DNA from: an uncultured Acidobacteriaceae bacterium
GTDB lineage: Bacteria; Acidobacteriota; Terriglobia; Terriglobales; Acidobacteriaceae
Direction: 5' to 3'
Length of the DNA: 64,000 bases
NCBI GenBank assembly: GCA_903911925.1
Contig: CAIWFH010000087.1
Coordinates: 1-64,000, forward strand
Position numbers and translations under genes: made by a program. Below are positions 7,828-16,639 of this stretch, piece by piece. The stretch's first letter is position 1. Every line of letters starts with the position of its first letter. The notes under the pieces were generated by a model that was not told where the DNA came from, ran no database searches, and saw nothing but the letters and a program-made list of their open reading frames with translations.

Positions 7828-10308
7828 CTAATCGCCCGTGGTTACGGCAGTGGGGTCCTGGGCCGTTACGGCAGTGCAATCAATCGAGAGACATCGGCCG
7901 AGTTCGCTGAAATTCTTCTCCCATCGGGGGCGGTCGTTCGCATCCAGGGCAGTGAGCGAATAGGTTGAGGTGCGGAGAATCTCATACCAGATGTTCTGCG
8001 CCTGCCAGAGGTTGAGCTCAAAGGGCAACTCCACCAGTGTGCGGCCGAGCGCGAGGGCGCGGTCGAGCATTTCAAGCGATCCTGAAGACATCTGCAGGTC
8101 AATCATGGCGCGCTTCATGCGCTGGTCGGCGATATAAGAGAGGGTCGGAGTCTCAAGCGGAACCTGGTCCGCCTTGGCCAGCGAGAGGAACGAGCGCACC
8201 AGCGCCTGGTCGATGGTGTCGATTTCGAGGGCGTGGCGCAGTCCAGCGTTGACGGCGAAGCCCGCAGCGAGGGTGAGCGCGGGAGGCTTGGGCAAACCGG
8301 CCTGGGAGAGATAGTGGAGCAGGCTGGCGTGGTCCTCGTAAATGGTGGTAAGCGATGTCTCGATGTTCAGCAGCGTCGAGTTGAGAATCAGTTTGATGAT
8401 GCGGCGCTGCTCGTCGCGGAACAGAGAAGTCAGCGAGTAATCCACGTGGCCGTAATAGCGGTCGAGCAGCCGGATGACTTCAGGGAAGAGAGCGCGCTGC
8501 ACCTGTTCAGCAGCCTGGACGGCAAAGGCGTCAAAGTCTGGAGCGTTGGCTTCTTTGTAGGCTCTTACGGCGGCGGTAATGTTCTGGTCGCCAAAGTGAA
8601 GCACGGCAAAGGAGAAGTTCTGTTGCTCACCTGTGATGGCGCTGGCAATGTGGGCGCGGCCCAGCGCCAGGCGGCCACGACCGGAGGTAAAGATGTCGTA
8701 GGAGAGGCGGCGGACGTGATAGCAGAAAAGATCGGTCTCCTCTGAAAAGGAGGAGAAGACGCTGCTGATGGCGTAGTGGGCGGCTACCTGCTCCAGCCCA
8801 AGCTCCATTGTGAGAATCTGATCTTTGAAGATGCGCGCGCCATCGCCGGCAGATGGCTTGTTGGAGCGGGCCTCGGCAAGGCGGGCCAGGAACGCGGGTT
8901 CGAGCGTCGCGGCCTGCTCGCCAAACAACTCCTGCGCCAACTGCAGCACGCGGGCGGCGTAGGCAATGATCTGCACGGTCTCAATGCCTGAGATGTCATC
9001 GAAGAACCAGCCGCAACTGGTGTACATGAGCTGGGCGTGGCGCTGCATCTCCATCAGTTGCAGGGCGCGCACGCGCTCGTCAACGGTAAGAGGATGGGAT
9101 TGGAACTCGGACAGAAACTCATCGACCGACTCATCGGAGCGGTCAAGGATGACGCGGATGTAGTTGTTACGTGCGGCCCACACGTCCTGGAAGAGGCTTG
9201 CGCCCTCGGCTTCAGTGAGCGGGATGAGCGCATCGCGCAGCGCGTCGAGAGCCTGGCGAAGCGGCCAGCGCCAGGCCTGGTTCCAGCTGGGCATGCCGCC
9301 GTTGCATCCGCAATCCGAGCGCCAGCGCTCCACGCCGTGCACGCAGCTCCATGAACTGTTTTCGACAATTTCGCACTCGTACTCAGGCGGGAACTGGCTA
9401 AGGAAGCTGGCGTAGTTGGTCAGCGTGACGTTTTTGTCCTGCTCAAGCAGGCGCAGCGCGTAGGCCAGGGCCATTTCACCGTGCTTGTGGTGGTGGCCGT
9501 AGGATTCGCCGTCTGTGGCCACGTGGACGAGCTGCGGCTGGGCGTTGTCTTTGAAGCCCGCCTTGAGCCGCGCGGCAAAGTTCTCGCCGGAGTTGAGCAG
9601 GCCCTCAAAAGCGATGGCGCGCGAGGTGGGACCGTCATAAAAGAAGACGGCGATTGAGAGGCCGGAACTGAAACGGACGAGATAGGGCCGCGTGGTATCG
9701 ACCGAGGCGTTGGGCGTGTCAGACCATTGTGCGCCGTCTTTCAAGGCCCGGATGCGCTTGCACTGGTGGGGCGCCAACACCGTGAACTTGATGCCTTGCT
9801 CGGCCATAAGTTGCAGCGATTCAGTGTCGGCGGCGGTCTCAGCCAGCCACATGCCCTCGGGCGGCGAACCGTAGTGGTTTTCGTAGTCGGCGATGCCCCA
9901 GCGGATCTGCGTGATGCTGTCGCGGCGGCTGGCGAGGGGCAGGATGATGTGGTTGTAAACCTGCGCCATGGCCGAGCTGTGACCCTTGAATGTCCTGCGG
10001 CTGCGCGCCTCGCCGTCGAGAATCATGCGGTAGGTGCGGGGCGCGTTCTCTTTGAGCCAACTGAGCAGCGTGGGGCCAAAGTTGAAGCTGATGCGCGCGT
10101 AGTTGTTGACGATGCGCGTAATCAGGTTCTCTTTGTTGACGATGCGGGCCGCGCCGTTGGTGGCGTAGCACTCTGCGCAGATACGCTCGTTCCAATCGTG
10201 GTAGGGGGCGGCCGTGTCCTGAGTTTCCACGGTCTCCAGCCAGGGATTCTCGCGCGGGGGCTGGTAGAAGTGGCCGTGAATGCAGACAAAGCGCTTGCTG
10301 GAGGACAT
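7828..10308 (-). CDS. GH57 family glycoside hydrolase with DUF3536 domain
   Basis: An 826-residue protein beginning with the GH57 signature HGHFYQPPRE at about residues 11-20, followed by a (beta/alpha)7-type catalytic region to about residue 300 (FYDGP and ATDGESYGHHH motifs) and a long C-terminal DUF3536 domain. GH57 enzymes act on alpha-linked glucans (amylase, branching, 4-alpha-glucanotransferase activity). No signal peptide is present, so it probably handles intracellular glycogen or a similar polymer. It is flanked by an unrelated repair gene, and its reading frame ends 300 bases before the PadR gene. The exact reaction cannot be read from the sequence. Confidence 0.88.
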   Translation of the reverse strand: MSSSKRFVCIHGHFYQPPRENPWLETVETQDTAAPYHDWNERICAECYATNGAARIVNKENLITRIVNNYARISFNFGPTLLSWLKENAPRTYRMILDGEARSRRTFKGHSSAMAQVYNHIILPLASRRDSITQIRWGIADYENHYGSPPEGMWLAETAADTESLQLMAEQGIKFTVLAPHQCKRIRALKDGAQWSDTPNASVDTTRPYLVRFSSGLSIAVFFYDGPTSRAIAFEGLLNSGENFAARLKAGFKDNAQPQLVHVATDGESYGHHHKHGEMALAYALRLLEQDKNVTLTNYASFLSQFPPEYECEIVENSSWSCVHGVERWRSDCGCNGGMPSWNQAWRWPLRQALDALRDALIPLTEAEGASLFQDVWAARNNYIRVILDRSDESVDEFLSEFQSHPLTVDERVRALQLMEMQRHAQLMYTSCGWFFDDISGIETVQIIAYAARVLQLAQELFGEQAATLEPAFLARLAEARSNKPSAGDGARIFKDQILTMELGLEQVAAHYAISSVFSSFSEETDLFCYHVRRLSYDIFTSGRGRLALGRAHIASAITGEQQNFSFAVLHFGDQNITAAVRAYKEANAPDFDAFAVQAAEQVQRALFPEVIRLLDRYYGHVDYSLTSLFRDEQRRIIKLILNSTLLNIETSLTTIYEDHASLLHYLSQAGLPKPPALTLAAGFAVNAGLRHALEIDTIDQALVRSFLSLAKADQVPLETPTLSYIADQRMKRAMIDLQMSSGSLEMLDRALALGRTLVELPFELNLWQAQNIWYEILRTSTYSLTALDANDRPRWEKNFSELGRCLSIDCTAVTAQDPTAVTTGD

Positions 10309-10378
10309 GGGGTCTCTTACCTGCCGCCGGGGAACCGGACTATCTGCTTATTGTAGGCCCCACTCTTGTGGGCCCCTT

Positions 10379-11083
10379 TTATTCTATGTTGGACCGGCCG
10401 GAGCTGGGCTTGTCCTTGGCCAAGTCGCAGGCCCGCCACAGGTACCAACTTGCCACGGAGCGGAATGGCGCCCAGCGTTTTCCCCTTTTGAGAAGCACTT
10501 CCGGCTTGGGCAGGTCAGCTGCTTCGAGGGCGCGCGTCTTCGGAAGGCGCTGAAAGGTGAGCGCGAAGCCTTTGCGCACGCCGTAGTCGGTGACCGGGAA
10601 GACGTCTGGCCGGCCCATGCGGAAGATGAGCAGCATTTCCACCGTCCACGGGCCGATGCCGCGCACCCGGGTGAGGTGCTCGATGATGGCAGCATCGGTC
10701 ATCTTCTTGATGGCGGCATGGGTGGGAACGGTGCCATCGAGGGTGCGAGCAGCCAGGTCGCGCACGGCCTTCATTTTATTTCCAGAGAGGCCGCAGGCGC
10801 GAAGCCGTTCGTCGGGCGTGTCGAGCAGGAGTTGTGGCGCGGGCTCGCCGCCTAAACACTGGCACACGCGGGCATGGATGGTGGCCGCGGCTTTGCCGTG
10901 TAACTGCTGGTAGATGATCGACTCAAGCAAGGACTCGAATGGCGAAGGAGCCGGGTCGAGGCGCAGCGTGAAGGGACCGACGCGGTCGATGAGCGCGGCG
11001 AGTTTGGGGTCGGCGGCGCGGAGGTGCTCGACTGCTTCAATAGGGTCATAGGGAAGTTTGCGGCTGCGGCCGTTGTGAATCAT
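10379..11083 (-). CDS. DNA-3-methyladenine glycosylase II (AlkA-like, HhH-GPD)
   Basis: A 234-residue base-excision repair glycosylase. The helix-hairpin-helix lies at about 138-150 (LTRVRGIGPWTVEM) and the catalytic Asp is D166 in PVTDYGVRKG. It lacks the extra N-terminal domain of E. coli AlkA, like many short bacterial 3-methyladenine glycosylases, and would remove alkylated purines. It reads in the same direction as the GH57 gene, with a hairpin (GGGGCCCAC, loop, GTGGGGCC) directly after its stop codon at about 10354-10376 that lacks a T-run, so linked transcription is possible but unproven. Confidence 0.88.
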   Translation of the reverse strand: MIHNGRSRKLPYDPIEAVEHLRAADPKLAALIDRVGPFTLRLDPAPSPFESLLESIIYQQLHGKAAATIHARVCQCLGGEPAPQLLLDTPDERLRACGLSGNKMKAVRDLAARTLDGTVPTHAAIKKMTDAAIIEHLTRVRGIGPWTVEMLLIFRMGRPDVFPVTDYGVRKGFALTFQRLPKTRALEAADLPKPEVLLKRGKRWAPFRSVASWYLWRACDLAKDKPSSGRSNIE

Positions 11084-11257
11084 GGGAGGAGTTTATCGCA
11101 TGGGGGGCGCGGAAATGGAGTGGAGGACGTTTGGGTAAGTTCCAAACCGGCAATGATCCTACCGCGACAGCAATTCTTGGCGCTCAAGGTTCCTTCATAT
11201 TTTTTGATCAAACGCGCCCAAGATTTTCGTTGTGCTAAGCTCGTTTGTCGAAAGCCA

Positions 11258-12055
11258 ATGCGAATCACCCCGCTCCATCTTCTGGTTCTTGCGGCCATGG
11301 CGCCCGTCGTTCTCGCCCAGACCTGCTTCAATATCCACGGAAGAGCTGTTGACTACCGAGGGGACGCATTCTTCGAATTATGGCATGTTGGGACGCACCA
11401 TATTTATTTCCCAGCCGATCAGAAATCTGTGGACCTGATCTGCCAGTATTTCGACTGCGGAAGCCCAGATCGTCAACCAGCATTGTTCGCCGATTTCACT
11501 ATCTGCCCTGCAGAGCCCTTCAAGCAGGGTGCGGCACAGCCTGTCTTCGTAAAGAATATTCAACACCCGTTTGTCGTTGCCGAGTGGCCGCCCTCTAAGT
11601 CACCCCGCGAATTCGTAGAGCAGTTTTATGCCTGGTATGTGCCGCGTGCCCAATCTGAGGATTCAACCCAAGGCTGGAACAACTCCCTCAAATTGATGCG
11701 ATGGGATCTGAGCGCACAACTTGCAAAGCTTCTGGAGGAAGGTGCCGCCGCGCGGGCCCGGTGCAAAGAAGCTGTCGGACTCGATTTCGATCCGTTTCTC
11801 CGTACCAATGAGCCAAGCGATCATTACGAAGTTGGGAATATCGATCGGATTGGCGATCATTACAGAGCCAAGATTCACCGGATTGTCTCCGGCAAACGGA
11901 AAGATGTCCCTGACGTCATCGCTGAGTTTGTGCGGAAGGAAGGGCGCTGGTTCTTCCTCGATTTTTACAACCCGTTGGACGGAACCAGCTTGGTTTCGAT
12001 TCTGAAAGCTCCACGGCCAAAGTGCCGTGTGCCGCGCGAGCCGGCGACAAGATAG
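11258..12055 (+). CDS. secreted protein, possibly DUF3828-like
   Basis: A 265-residue protein. I choose the ATG at 11258 because the protein then starts with a signal peptide (MRITPLHLLVLAAMAPVVLAQ); the longer open frame runs back into the divergent glycosylase gene. The N-terminal part (to about 110) is unassigned and contains four Cys. The C-terminal part (about 115-245) has an EFVEQFYAWY start and a GRWFFLDFYNP end, which recall DUF3828-type periplasmic proteins. No neighbour hints at a role, and the family call is tentative. Confidence 0.6.
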   Translation: MRITPLHLLVLAAMAPVVLAQTCFNIHGRAVDYRGDAFFELWHVGTHHIYFPADQKSVDLICQYFDCGSPDRQPALFADFTICPAEPFKQGAAQPVFVKNIQHPFVVAEWPPSKSPREFVEQFYAWYVPRAQSEDSTQGWNNSLKLMRWDLSAQLAKLLEEGAAARARCKEAVGLDFDPFLRTNEPSDHYEVGNIDRIGDHYRAKIHRIVSGKRKDVPDVIAEFVRKEGRWFFLDFYNPLDGTSLVSILKAPRPKCRVPREPATR

Positions 12056-12077
12056 CAGTCATTCGCCCGGCGCGTCT

Positions 12078-12431
12078 TCAGGGTGTCCGAGCCCACCGCA
12101 AAAACTGCCGTGTCCAGGCAATCGCCGCAATGCCGTGTTTGGCCGCAAGAGTGAGCAGTTTCGCTGCAGGTCCGCGGGGTTGCTTTTCGCCGCGTTCCCA
12201 TTTGCTTACAACGCCGGTGGTCACGTTCAAATGTGCCGCGAAAACTGCCTGGCTCACGGCAGCCTTGGTCCGGATACGGCGGATGGCCGCAGGCGAGAGT
12301 TTCATCACCAGCGTCAGGCATGTCCGATCAAATTCGCACATGGTCTTGTTGTCGATAGCGCCCACCTGATGCAGGTCAGACATGCTTTCGTGCAACGCGG
12401 ACAACGCTTCGCTCTTGTACGCCTTTGCCAT
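12078..12431 (-). CDS. HigA-like XRE-family antitoxin or regulator (orphan)
   Basis: A 117-residue protein with an XRE helix-turn-helix at about 62-100 (QAVFAAHLNVTTGVVSKWERG), of the kind found in HigA/RelB-type antitoxins that pair with RelE/HigB toxins. A strong GAGGAGG ribosome site precedes the ATG. The position where a higB toxin would normally lie, just upstream, holds only a short degenerate reading frame, so this looks like an orphan antitoxin that may now act as a simple repressor. Confidence 0.75.
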   Translation of the reverse strand: MAKAYKSEALSALHESMSDLHQVGAIDNKTMCEFDRTCLTLVMKLSPAAIRRIRTKAAVSQAVFAAHLNVTTGVVSKWERGEKQPRGPAAKLLTLAAKHGIAAIAWTRQFLRWARTP

Positions 12432-12547
12432 TTCACAACCTCCTCTCGGTGCAGCGATCCAAAAAGTATGGCACTTAGAACTATATCTTCAAATCGTCGG
12501 TGAATTGCAAACCTTAAGAAGCTAGCCTTCAAGGGGACTGCCGTCAT
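12432..12547 (-). pseudogene. possible remnant of a HigB-type toxin
   Basis: In the frame starting at an ATG at 12547 there is a short stretch, [18 protein letters not shown], that resembles the start of HigB toxins (pattern F-RFA, then I-D, then L--AI). The rest of the toxin, including its catalytic C-terminal half, is missing before higA begins. The resemblance is short and could be chance. Confidence 0.25.
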
Positions 12548-12573
12548 TCCTGTCGCGGATCTCCCCCCCCTTG

Positions 12574-12612
12574 CACTTCTACAGGAGATGTTGTATCTTT
12601 CCTGTAGAAGTG
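12574..12612. promoter_or_regulatory. PadR operator-like dyad
   Basis: Perfect 12-base inverted repeat (CACTTCTACAGG and CCTGTAGAAGTG) with a 15-base centre that itself contains AGAT and ATCT. It ends 11 bases before the ATG of the PadR gene at 12624, the usual place for an autoregulatory operator. The sequence differs from the dyad of the other PadR gene at 7525, suggesting separate specificities. Confidence 0.65.
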
Positions 12613-12623
12613 AAAGGGGACGT

Positions 12624-12956
12624 ATGACCGCCGAACGCATCGACCTTCCGCAAGGCACCCTTGACCTGTTGATTTTGAGGACGCTTGCCCTGGGGCCTCA
12701 GCACGGGTGGGCCATCTCTGAGCGCGTGCAACAGATGTCGAGCGATGCGCTGCGGATTCAGCAGGGGTCGCTGTATCCCGCGCTGCACCGGCTGGAGCGA
12801 CGTGGTCTGATCAAGGCCAGCTGGGGAACGTCAGAGAATAACCGGCGGGCGAAATATTACAAGCTCTCAAAGAACGGGCGCGAGCAGCTTGAAGTGGGGA
12901 AAGATGCCTGGGAGAAGTTGACGGCCGCTGTGGCCCAGGTGCTGGGGACGGCCTAG
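12624..12956 (+). CDS. PadR family transcriptional regulator
   Basis: A 110-residue PadR protein with the motif [15 protein letters not shown] (about 47-61) and a wing containing [13 protein letters not shown] choose the ATG at 12624 behind GAAAGGGGA rather than the upstream in-frame ATG at 12588, which lies inside the operator dyad. It precedes a broken ADOP permease gene in the same direction, matching the usual padR-ADOP pairing, but 230 bases with two dispersed repeats now separate them. With its target gene inactivated, this regulator may have lost its original role. Confidence 0.85.
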   Translation: MTAERIDLPQGTLDLLILRTLALGPQHGWAISERVQQMSSDALRIQQGSLYPALHRLERRGLIKASWGTSENNRRAKYYKLSKNGREQLEVGKDAWEKLTAAVAQVLGTA

Positions 12957-13014
12957 TGCCGTGAACGTGGATATCTGTGGTTTGGGAAGAGTGGCCAATT
13001 GAGATCTGAGGTTT

Positions 13015-13048
13015 CCCCGGTCTCAAAATCGAGACCGGGGGCACCCGG
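13015..13048 (+). repeat. hairpin repeat ending in GGGGCACCCGG
   Basis: A perfect 10-base stem (CCCCGGTCTC and GAGACCGGGG, 6-base loop) followed directly by GCACCCGG. A second unit with the same design but a different stem lies at 57560-57593. Such hairpin plus GGGCACCC units are scattered in acidobacterial intergenic DNA; their function is unknown to me. Confidence 0.6.
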
Positions 13049-13134
13049 CCGCCTAGCCTCTTATCCGCTTTGCCGACCCACAGGAGACGAATTGGATCGG
13101 TTGGTTTGGCGACGCGTGGGTCAGGAGACCCACA

Positions 13135-13162
13135 CGACAGCCGACCGGGAGGTTGGCGCTAC
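13135..13162 (+). repeat. CAGCCGGCC...GCCGGCGCTAC repeat, copy 1 (degenerate)
   Basis: ACAGCCGACCGGGAGGTTGG followed by CGCTAC matches the units at 35151-35176 and 41563-41588 with a few changes. It lies just before the broken ADOP gene. Confidence 0.5.
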
Positions 13163-13188
13163 CTGTTCAGAGGCTGCTCAGGAGACAC

Positions 13189-14035
13189 ATGATGCTGAAT
13201 GATCTGTATTTTCGTCTTCGTTCTCTTTTCCGGCGGAGTGCCGTTGAGAAGGAGTTGGACGAGGAGTTGCAATTTCACGTTGAGCAGCAGGTGGAGAAAT
13301 ATATCGGGACTGGCCTCACACGCGAAGAAGCAATGCGGCGGACCCGTCTTGAGTTCGGGGGCATCACGCTGGTGAAGGAAAATTGCCGAGAGTCGCGCGG
13401 CATCACCTTGCTTGAAACCACTACCCAGGACATTCCCTATTCGCTGCGGCGGTTGCGTAAGACGCCGGGGTTCACCATCACGGTGCTGCTGACGCTGGCG
13501 TTGGGCAATCGTGCTCCAGACCCACCGGTCGATAAATGACATGGAAAAACTGGCTCGGACGACGCTCGGAAGCATCAATCCAAACCTGACCATTGTGAAG
13601 TTTGAAACAATCGATCAGCAGATCGCCGGGCGCTTTACCGGGTCAAGGATGATTGCGCGACTGACGATGCTGTTTGGCGCATTGGCGCTGCTGCTGGCGA
13701 TGATCGGGCTCTATGGAGTGACCGCATACGCGGTGGAGCGGCGCACTCCGGAGATCGGCATCCGCATGGCATTGGGGGCAGAACGCGGCAGCGTGGTGGC
13801 GATGGTGATGCGGGGAGCGATGATTCAAACGGCGATCGGGCTGGCCATCGGGATTCCGGTTGCGCTACTGTCGGTGCGGTTTTTCAAGACGCAACTTTAT
13901 GAAATCACCGGCGCGAATGCCAGTGTGATGCTGGGCGCCATTGTGACGCTAGCGGTGGCGGCGTGCGTTGCGGGGATTATCCCCGCGCGGCGCGCCGCCA
14001 CCATTGACCCTGTGCTGGCGTTAAGAGCAGAGTGA
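13189..14035 (+). pseudogene. ADOP-family ABC permease, internally deleted and frameshifted
   Basis: The first frame (from ATG 13189) gives the ADOP prefix region and first membrane helix (RRLRKTPGFTITVLLTLALG), then leaves the family at about 13505 and stops at 13539. The second frame (from about 13511) resumes deep in the C-terminal FtsX unit (VLQT, then IDQQIAGRFTGSRM, then ERRTPEIGIRMALGAERG) and runs to the normal end (RRAATIDPVLALRAE). The two pieces add up to about 280 residues against 800-880 in intact relatives, so some 1.6-1.8 kb is gone and the frames no longer match. It cannot make a working permease. The intact relative at 4522-7158 is the comparison. Confidence 0.85.
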
Positions 14036-14052
14036 GGAAGGACCTGCAGATT

Positions 14053-15240
14053 CTACAGTCCCTTCAGAATCTGCGCCTTCTTTGCCTCGTAGTCCTGCTT
14101 TGAGATCAGGCCCTTCTTGTAGAGGCTGTCGAGCTTCTTCAGGCGCTCTTCCGCCGAGTCCGGCGAAGCGTTTGAGGAGGCAGGCGGCGCGGCAAATGGC
14201 GCATCAGCCTGTGACTGCTCAAATTTTTCAGTGCGCTCGGCAACGCTACGCATCTCGGCCTCAAGCCTTGCGGAGTTCTCGGCTTGGGTGATGGTCTCAG
14301 CCACGATATCGCCGCCCTTTAGCCTTTGCGCTTCGGTGAGGTAGGCCATCGCTTTCTCGTGCTCGTTGACCAGCAGGTAAGCAAGCCCGGCGTTGTAGTA
14401 GGCGTGGGCCATGTTGCTGTCTTTAACCTTCGGCCACGTCTTGCAGGCAACGATGTTCTGTTCAGACTGGCGAATGGTTCCATCGAAGTCATTCGCCTTG
14501 AGCAAGGAAAATGCGACATTCAGATTGCAGTCTTTGTCGTTGAAGAAGTAGAGCTGCTTCTGCTCGGTCCAGTTGATGAACATGGTGGATGCGTCTGTGG
14601 CGGCGCGCTGAATGGCGTCGTCGCGCACTGCATTCTCTGGCGGGAAATCGGGCTGCCCGTCTTTGGATTCGTTGACGAGCACCGAATCTTCAACGATCGG
14701 GTTGGCCGAGAAGATTCTGCCGGTGGCCAGATCGATGGTCTGCACGGAGCCGCGGAGATGCACTTCAACAGTGGCGCGATTGGTGCGCTCCACTTCGCCC
14801 TTGTGATTTTTGTGTTCTGTGAAATCGCGGTGCTGCTCGCCACGGCAACCCGAGACCTTGACGAAAATGAGGGCCGTGGGGCCGAGCACTTTTCCCATGC
14901 GCACTGCGGCCTGGTGATCCAGCGAGCCGCCCAGGCTGAGATGCTGCCTGGTAAGCAGAACCTGAAGGTTCTGCCAGTCCATTACGTCCACTCCGCCGGA
15001 GATCAACGCGCCGGCTAGCCGGCCGAGGATTTCGTCGGAGCATCGTCCGTTTGCCGGGCCAAATGCAACCTTCTTGATGTTCAACCCGAGGCCTGGAGGA
15101 TGGGTGAGATTTACGGTGATTTGGGGCTTGGTCAACCTGTCCCATAACTGGGCGTTCGCACTCGGGCATAACAAGGCGCCCGCGCATAGGACACATAGAC
15201 TCAATAGAACGAGATTGCGGTAGAACTGTCTGTTTTTCAT
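14053..15240 (-). CDS. secreted CsgG-like/TPR protein with C-terminal SHOCT domain
   Basis: A 395-residue exported protein; the ATG at 15240 gives a clean signal peptide (NLVLLSLCVLCAGALL, cleavage near ANAQ). Residues of about 45-210 look like a CsgG-type or curli-assembly-like fold (SGGVDVMDWQNLQVLL, then GPTALIFVKVSG), 270-330 carry TPR-like helices (HAYYNAGLAYLLVNEHEKAM), and the last 30 residues are a SHOCT domain (KKLDSLYKKGLISKQDYEAK). Its role is unknown; it may sit in the periplasm or at the outer membrane. The stop codon lies 18 bases from the end of the broken ADOP gene, which converges on it. Confidence 0.7.
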   Translation of the reverse strand: MKNRQFYRNLVLLSLCVLCAGALLCPSANAQLWDRLTKPQITVNLTHPPGLGLNIKKVAFGPANGRCSDEILGRLAGALISGGVDVMDWQNLQVLLTRQHLSLGGSLDHQAAVRMGKVLGPTALIFVKVSGCRGEQHRDFTEHKNHKGEVERTNRATVEVHLRGSVQTIDLATGRIFSANPIVEDSVLVNESKDGQPDFPPENAVRDDAIQRAATDASTMFINWTEQKQLYFFNDKDCNLNVAFSLLKANDFDGTIRQSEQNIVACKTWPKVKDSNMAHAYYNAGLAYLLVNEHEKAMAYLTEAQRLKGGDIVAETITQAENSARLEAEMRSVAERTEKFEQSQADAPFAAPPASSNASPDSAEERLKKLDSLYKKGLISKQDYEAKKAQILKGL

Positions 15241-15403
15241 GGATGGTTTATGGTAGCACGGTGAAGAATCGAGTCGGTTTTTGAATGCAAGTCCGGAGTT
15301 AATGAGAACGGCTTTGGGAGAGAAGCAACTATTACGGTCGTAACCGTGGTAACCGGGTAGACTGTTCTTTACAACCACAGCGCGCTGGAGGCGGAGAACT
15401 CAC

Positions 15404-16429
15404 ATGAGAAGGTTTGTTCGTCCGGTGTCTCTGCTTATGATGGCCGCATTGTTTTCAACCGCTGGGTTGCGCAGGGCGGCAGCCCAGGAACCCGACTCCG
15501 ACCAGGACGGGTTGAGCGATCTGCTGGAGCAAGCCTTGTTGAATCAGTTTGCTCCGACGTTTATGGTCGAGCGGCATGACTGTTCGAGAGTCCCCGCGGA
15601 ATTCGCGAGAGATTTGAAGACTCCCACGGTGAAAGCGGAGGACGGGACGATCTACGGCCAGGTGTTTCCGGCAAATGCTTCAAGCGGTGGCCTGGCGACG
15701 GCGGAGATTCACTTCTACCATCTCTGGGGAAGCGACTGCGGACGCCACGGTCACCCTCTGGACACGGAGCACGTTGCAGTGCTGGTGAGTGCGCCGAGCG
15801 GCGTGGCAGAGTCAACCGGATGGAAGGCTATCTATTGGTACGCAGCGGCTCACGAGAATACCGTGTGCGATGTGAGCCAAATAGCACGCGCCTCAACGCT
15901 CCACGCCGCGGACCACGGCGCCAGGGTTTGGATTTCGGCGGGCAAGCATGCTTCTTACCTGCATGAGAGACTTTGCCAGGCCGGGTGTGGCGCGGACCGG
16001 TGCGCAGATATGGTGGAGTTGCAGCCAGGCAAGATCGTAAACCTTGGTGAAGCCGGCCATCCCATGAACGGCTCTGACTTTATCGCGGCGAGCGAATGGC
16101 CTCTGATGGAAAAGATGAGCAACACAAACTTTCCGCCGGGGCCGATAGCACGGCTTGAGAAGCTCCCGGGCACGGACATTGCCTGGTATAACGCCGGCAG
16201 GCATCCCGCCCAGGGAATCGTTGCGGTAAGTAGTTCCACCAGGCAAGTGATTGCGAGCGGGGCGCAAAACACCACGTCAGCAATTTCAAGCGCAGGAGAT
16301 TCAACCGACAAGGCCATCTCTGTAGCGCAAGCGAATACCGGCAACGCTTTGGGGAAGAACTATAAGCACACCAGACACGCGCTTGGCGTCACAGCGAAGC
16401 ATGTGGGCAAGGCGCTTGGTGTGACCTAG
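15404..16429 (+). CDS. secreted protein with DxDxDG calcium motif, Vps62-like
   Basis: A 341-residue exported protein: signal peptide to about residue 27 (AAAQ), then a thrombospondin-type-3-like acidic loop DSDQDGLSD at 31-39 that probably binds calcium. The body has YGQVFPAN, HFYHLWGSDCG and DTEHVAVLV, which recall the Vps62/DUF946-like fold. Cys pairs suggest disulfides. The last 60 residues are a low-complexity Ser/Thr/Ala/Lys region with repeated ALGVT and ALGKN. A GGAGG-like ribosome site (GGAGGCGGAG) precedes the ATG. The function is unknown. Confidence 0.6.
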   Translation: MRRFVRPVSLLMMAALFSTAGLRRAAAQEPDSDQDGLSDLLEQALLNQFAPTFMVERHDCSRVPAEFARDLKTPTVKAEDGTIYGQVFPANASSGGLATAEIHFYHLWGSDCGRHGHPLDTEHVAVLVSAPSGVAESTGWKAIYWYAAAHENTVCDVSQIARASTLHAADHGARVWISAGKHASYLHERLCQAGCGADRCADMVELQPGKIVNLGEAGHPMNGSDFIAASEWPLMEKMSNTNFPPGPIARLEKLPGTDIAWYNAGRHPAQGIVAVSSSTRQVIASGAQNTTSAISSAGDSTDKAISVAQANTGNALGKNYKHTRHALGVTAKHVGKALGVT

Positions 16430-16639
16430 AAACCGGTTGAGCCCAAGTAAAACTCCCGAATTGACCTGCAGAATCTGGATGCGAGCGCTTTCACTGCAGG
16501 TGTGTCTAATGGCATGTGTTTGGATTGCCTTGCTACTCCGCTCAAGGTGCCGGTTCGCTGGCGGCGCTTCGCATCGTTGCCGCGATGACACTGCGCGATG
16601 GTAGACTTCGAGGGAATTCCAGCCAGAAGGAAATCCGCC

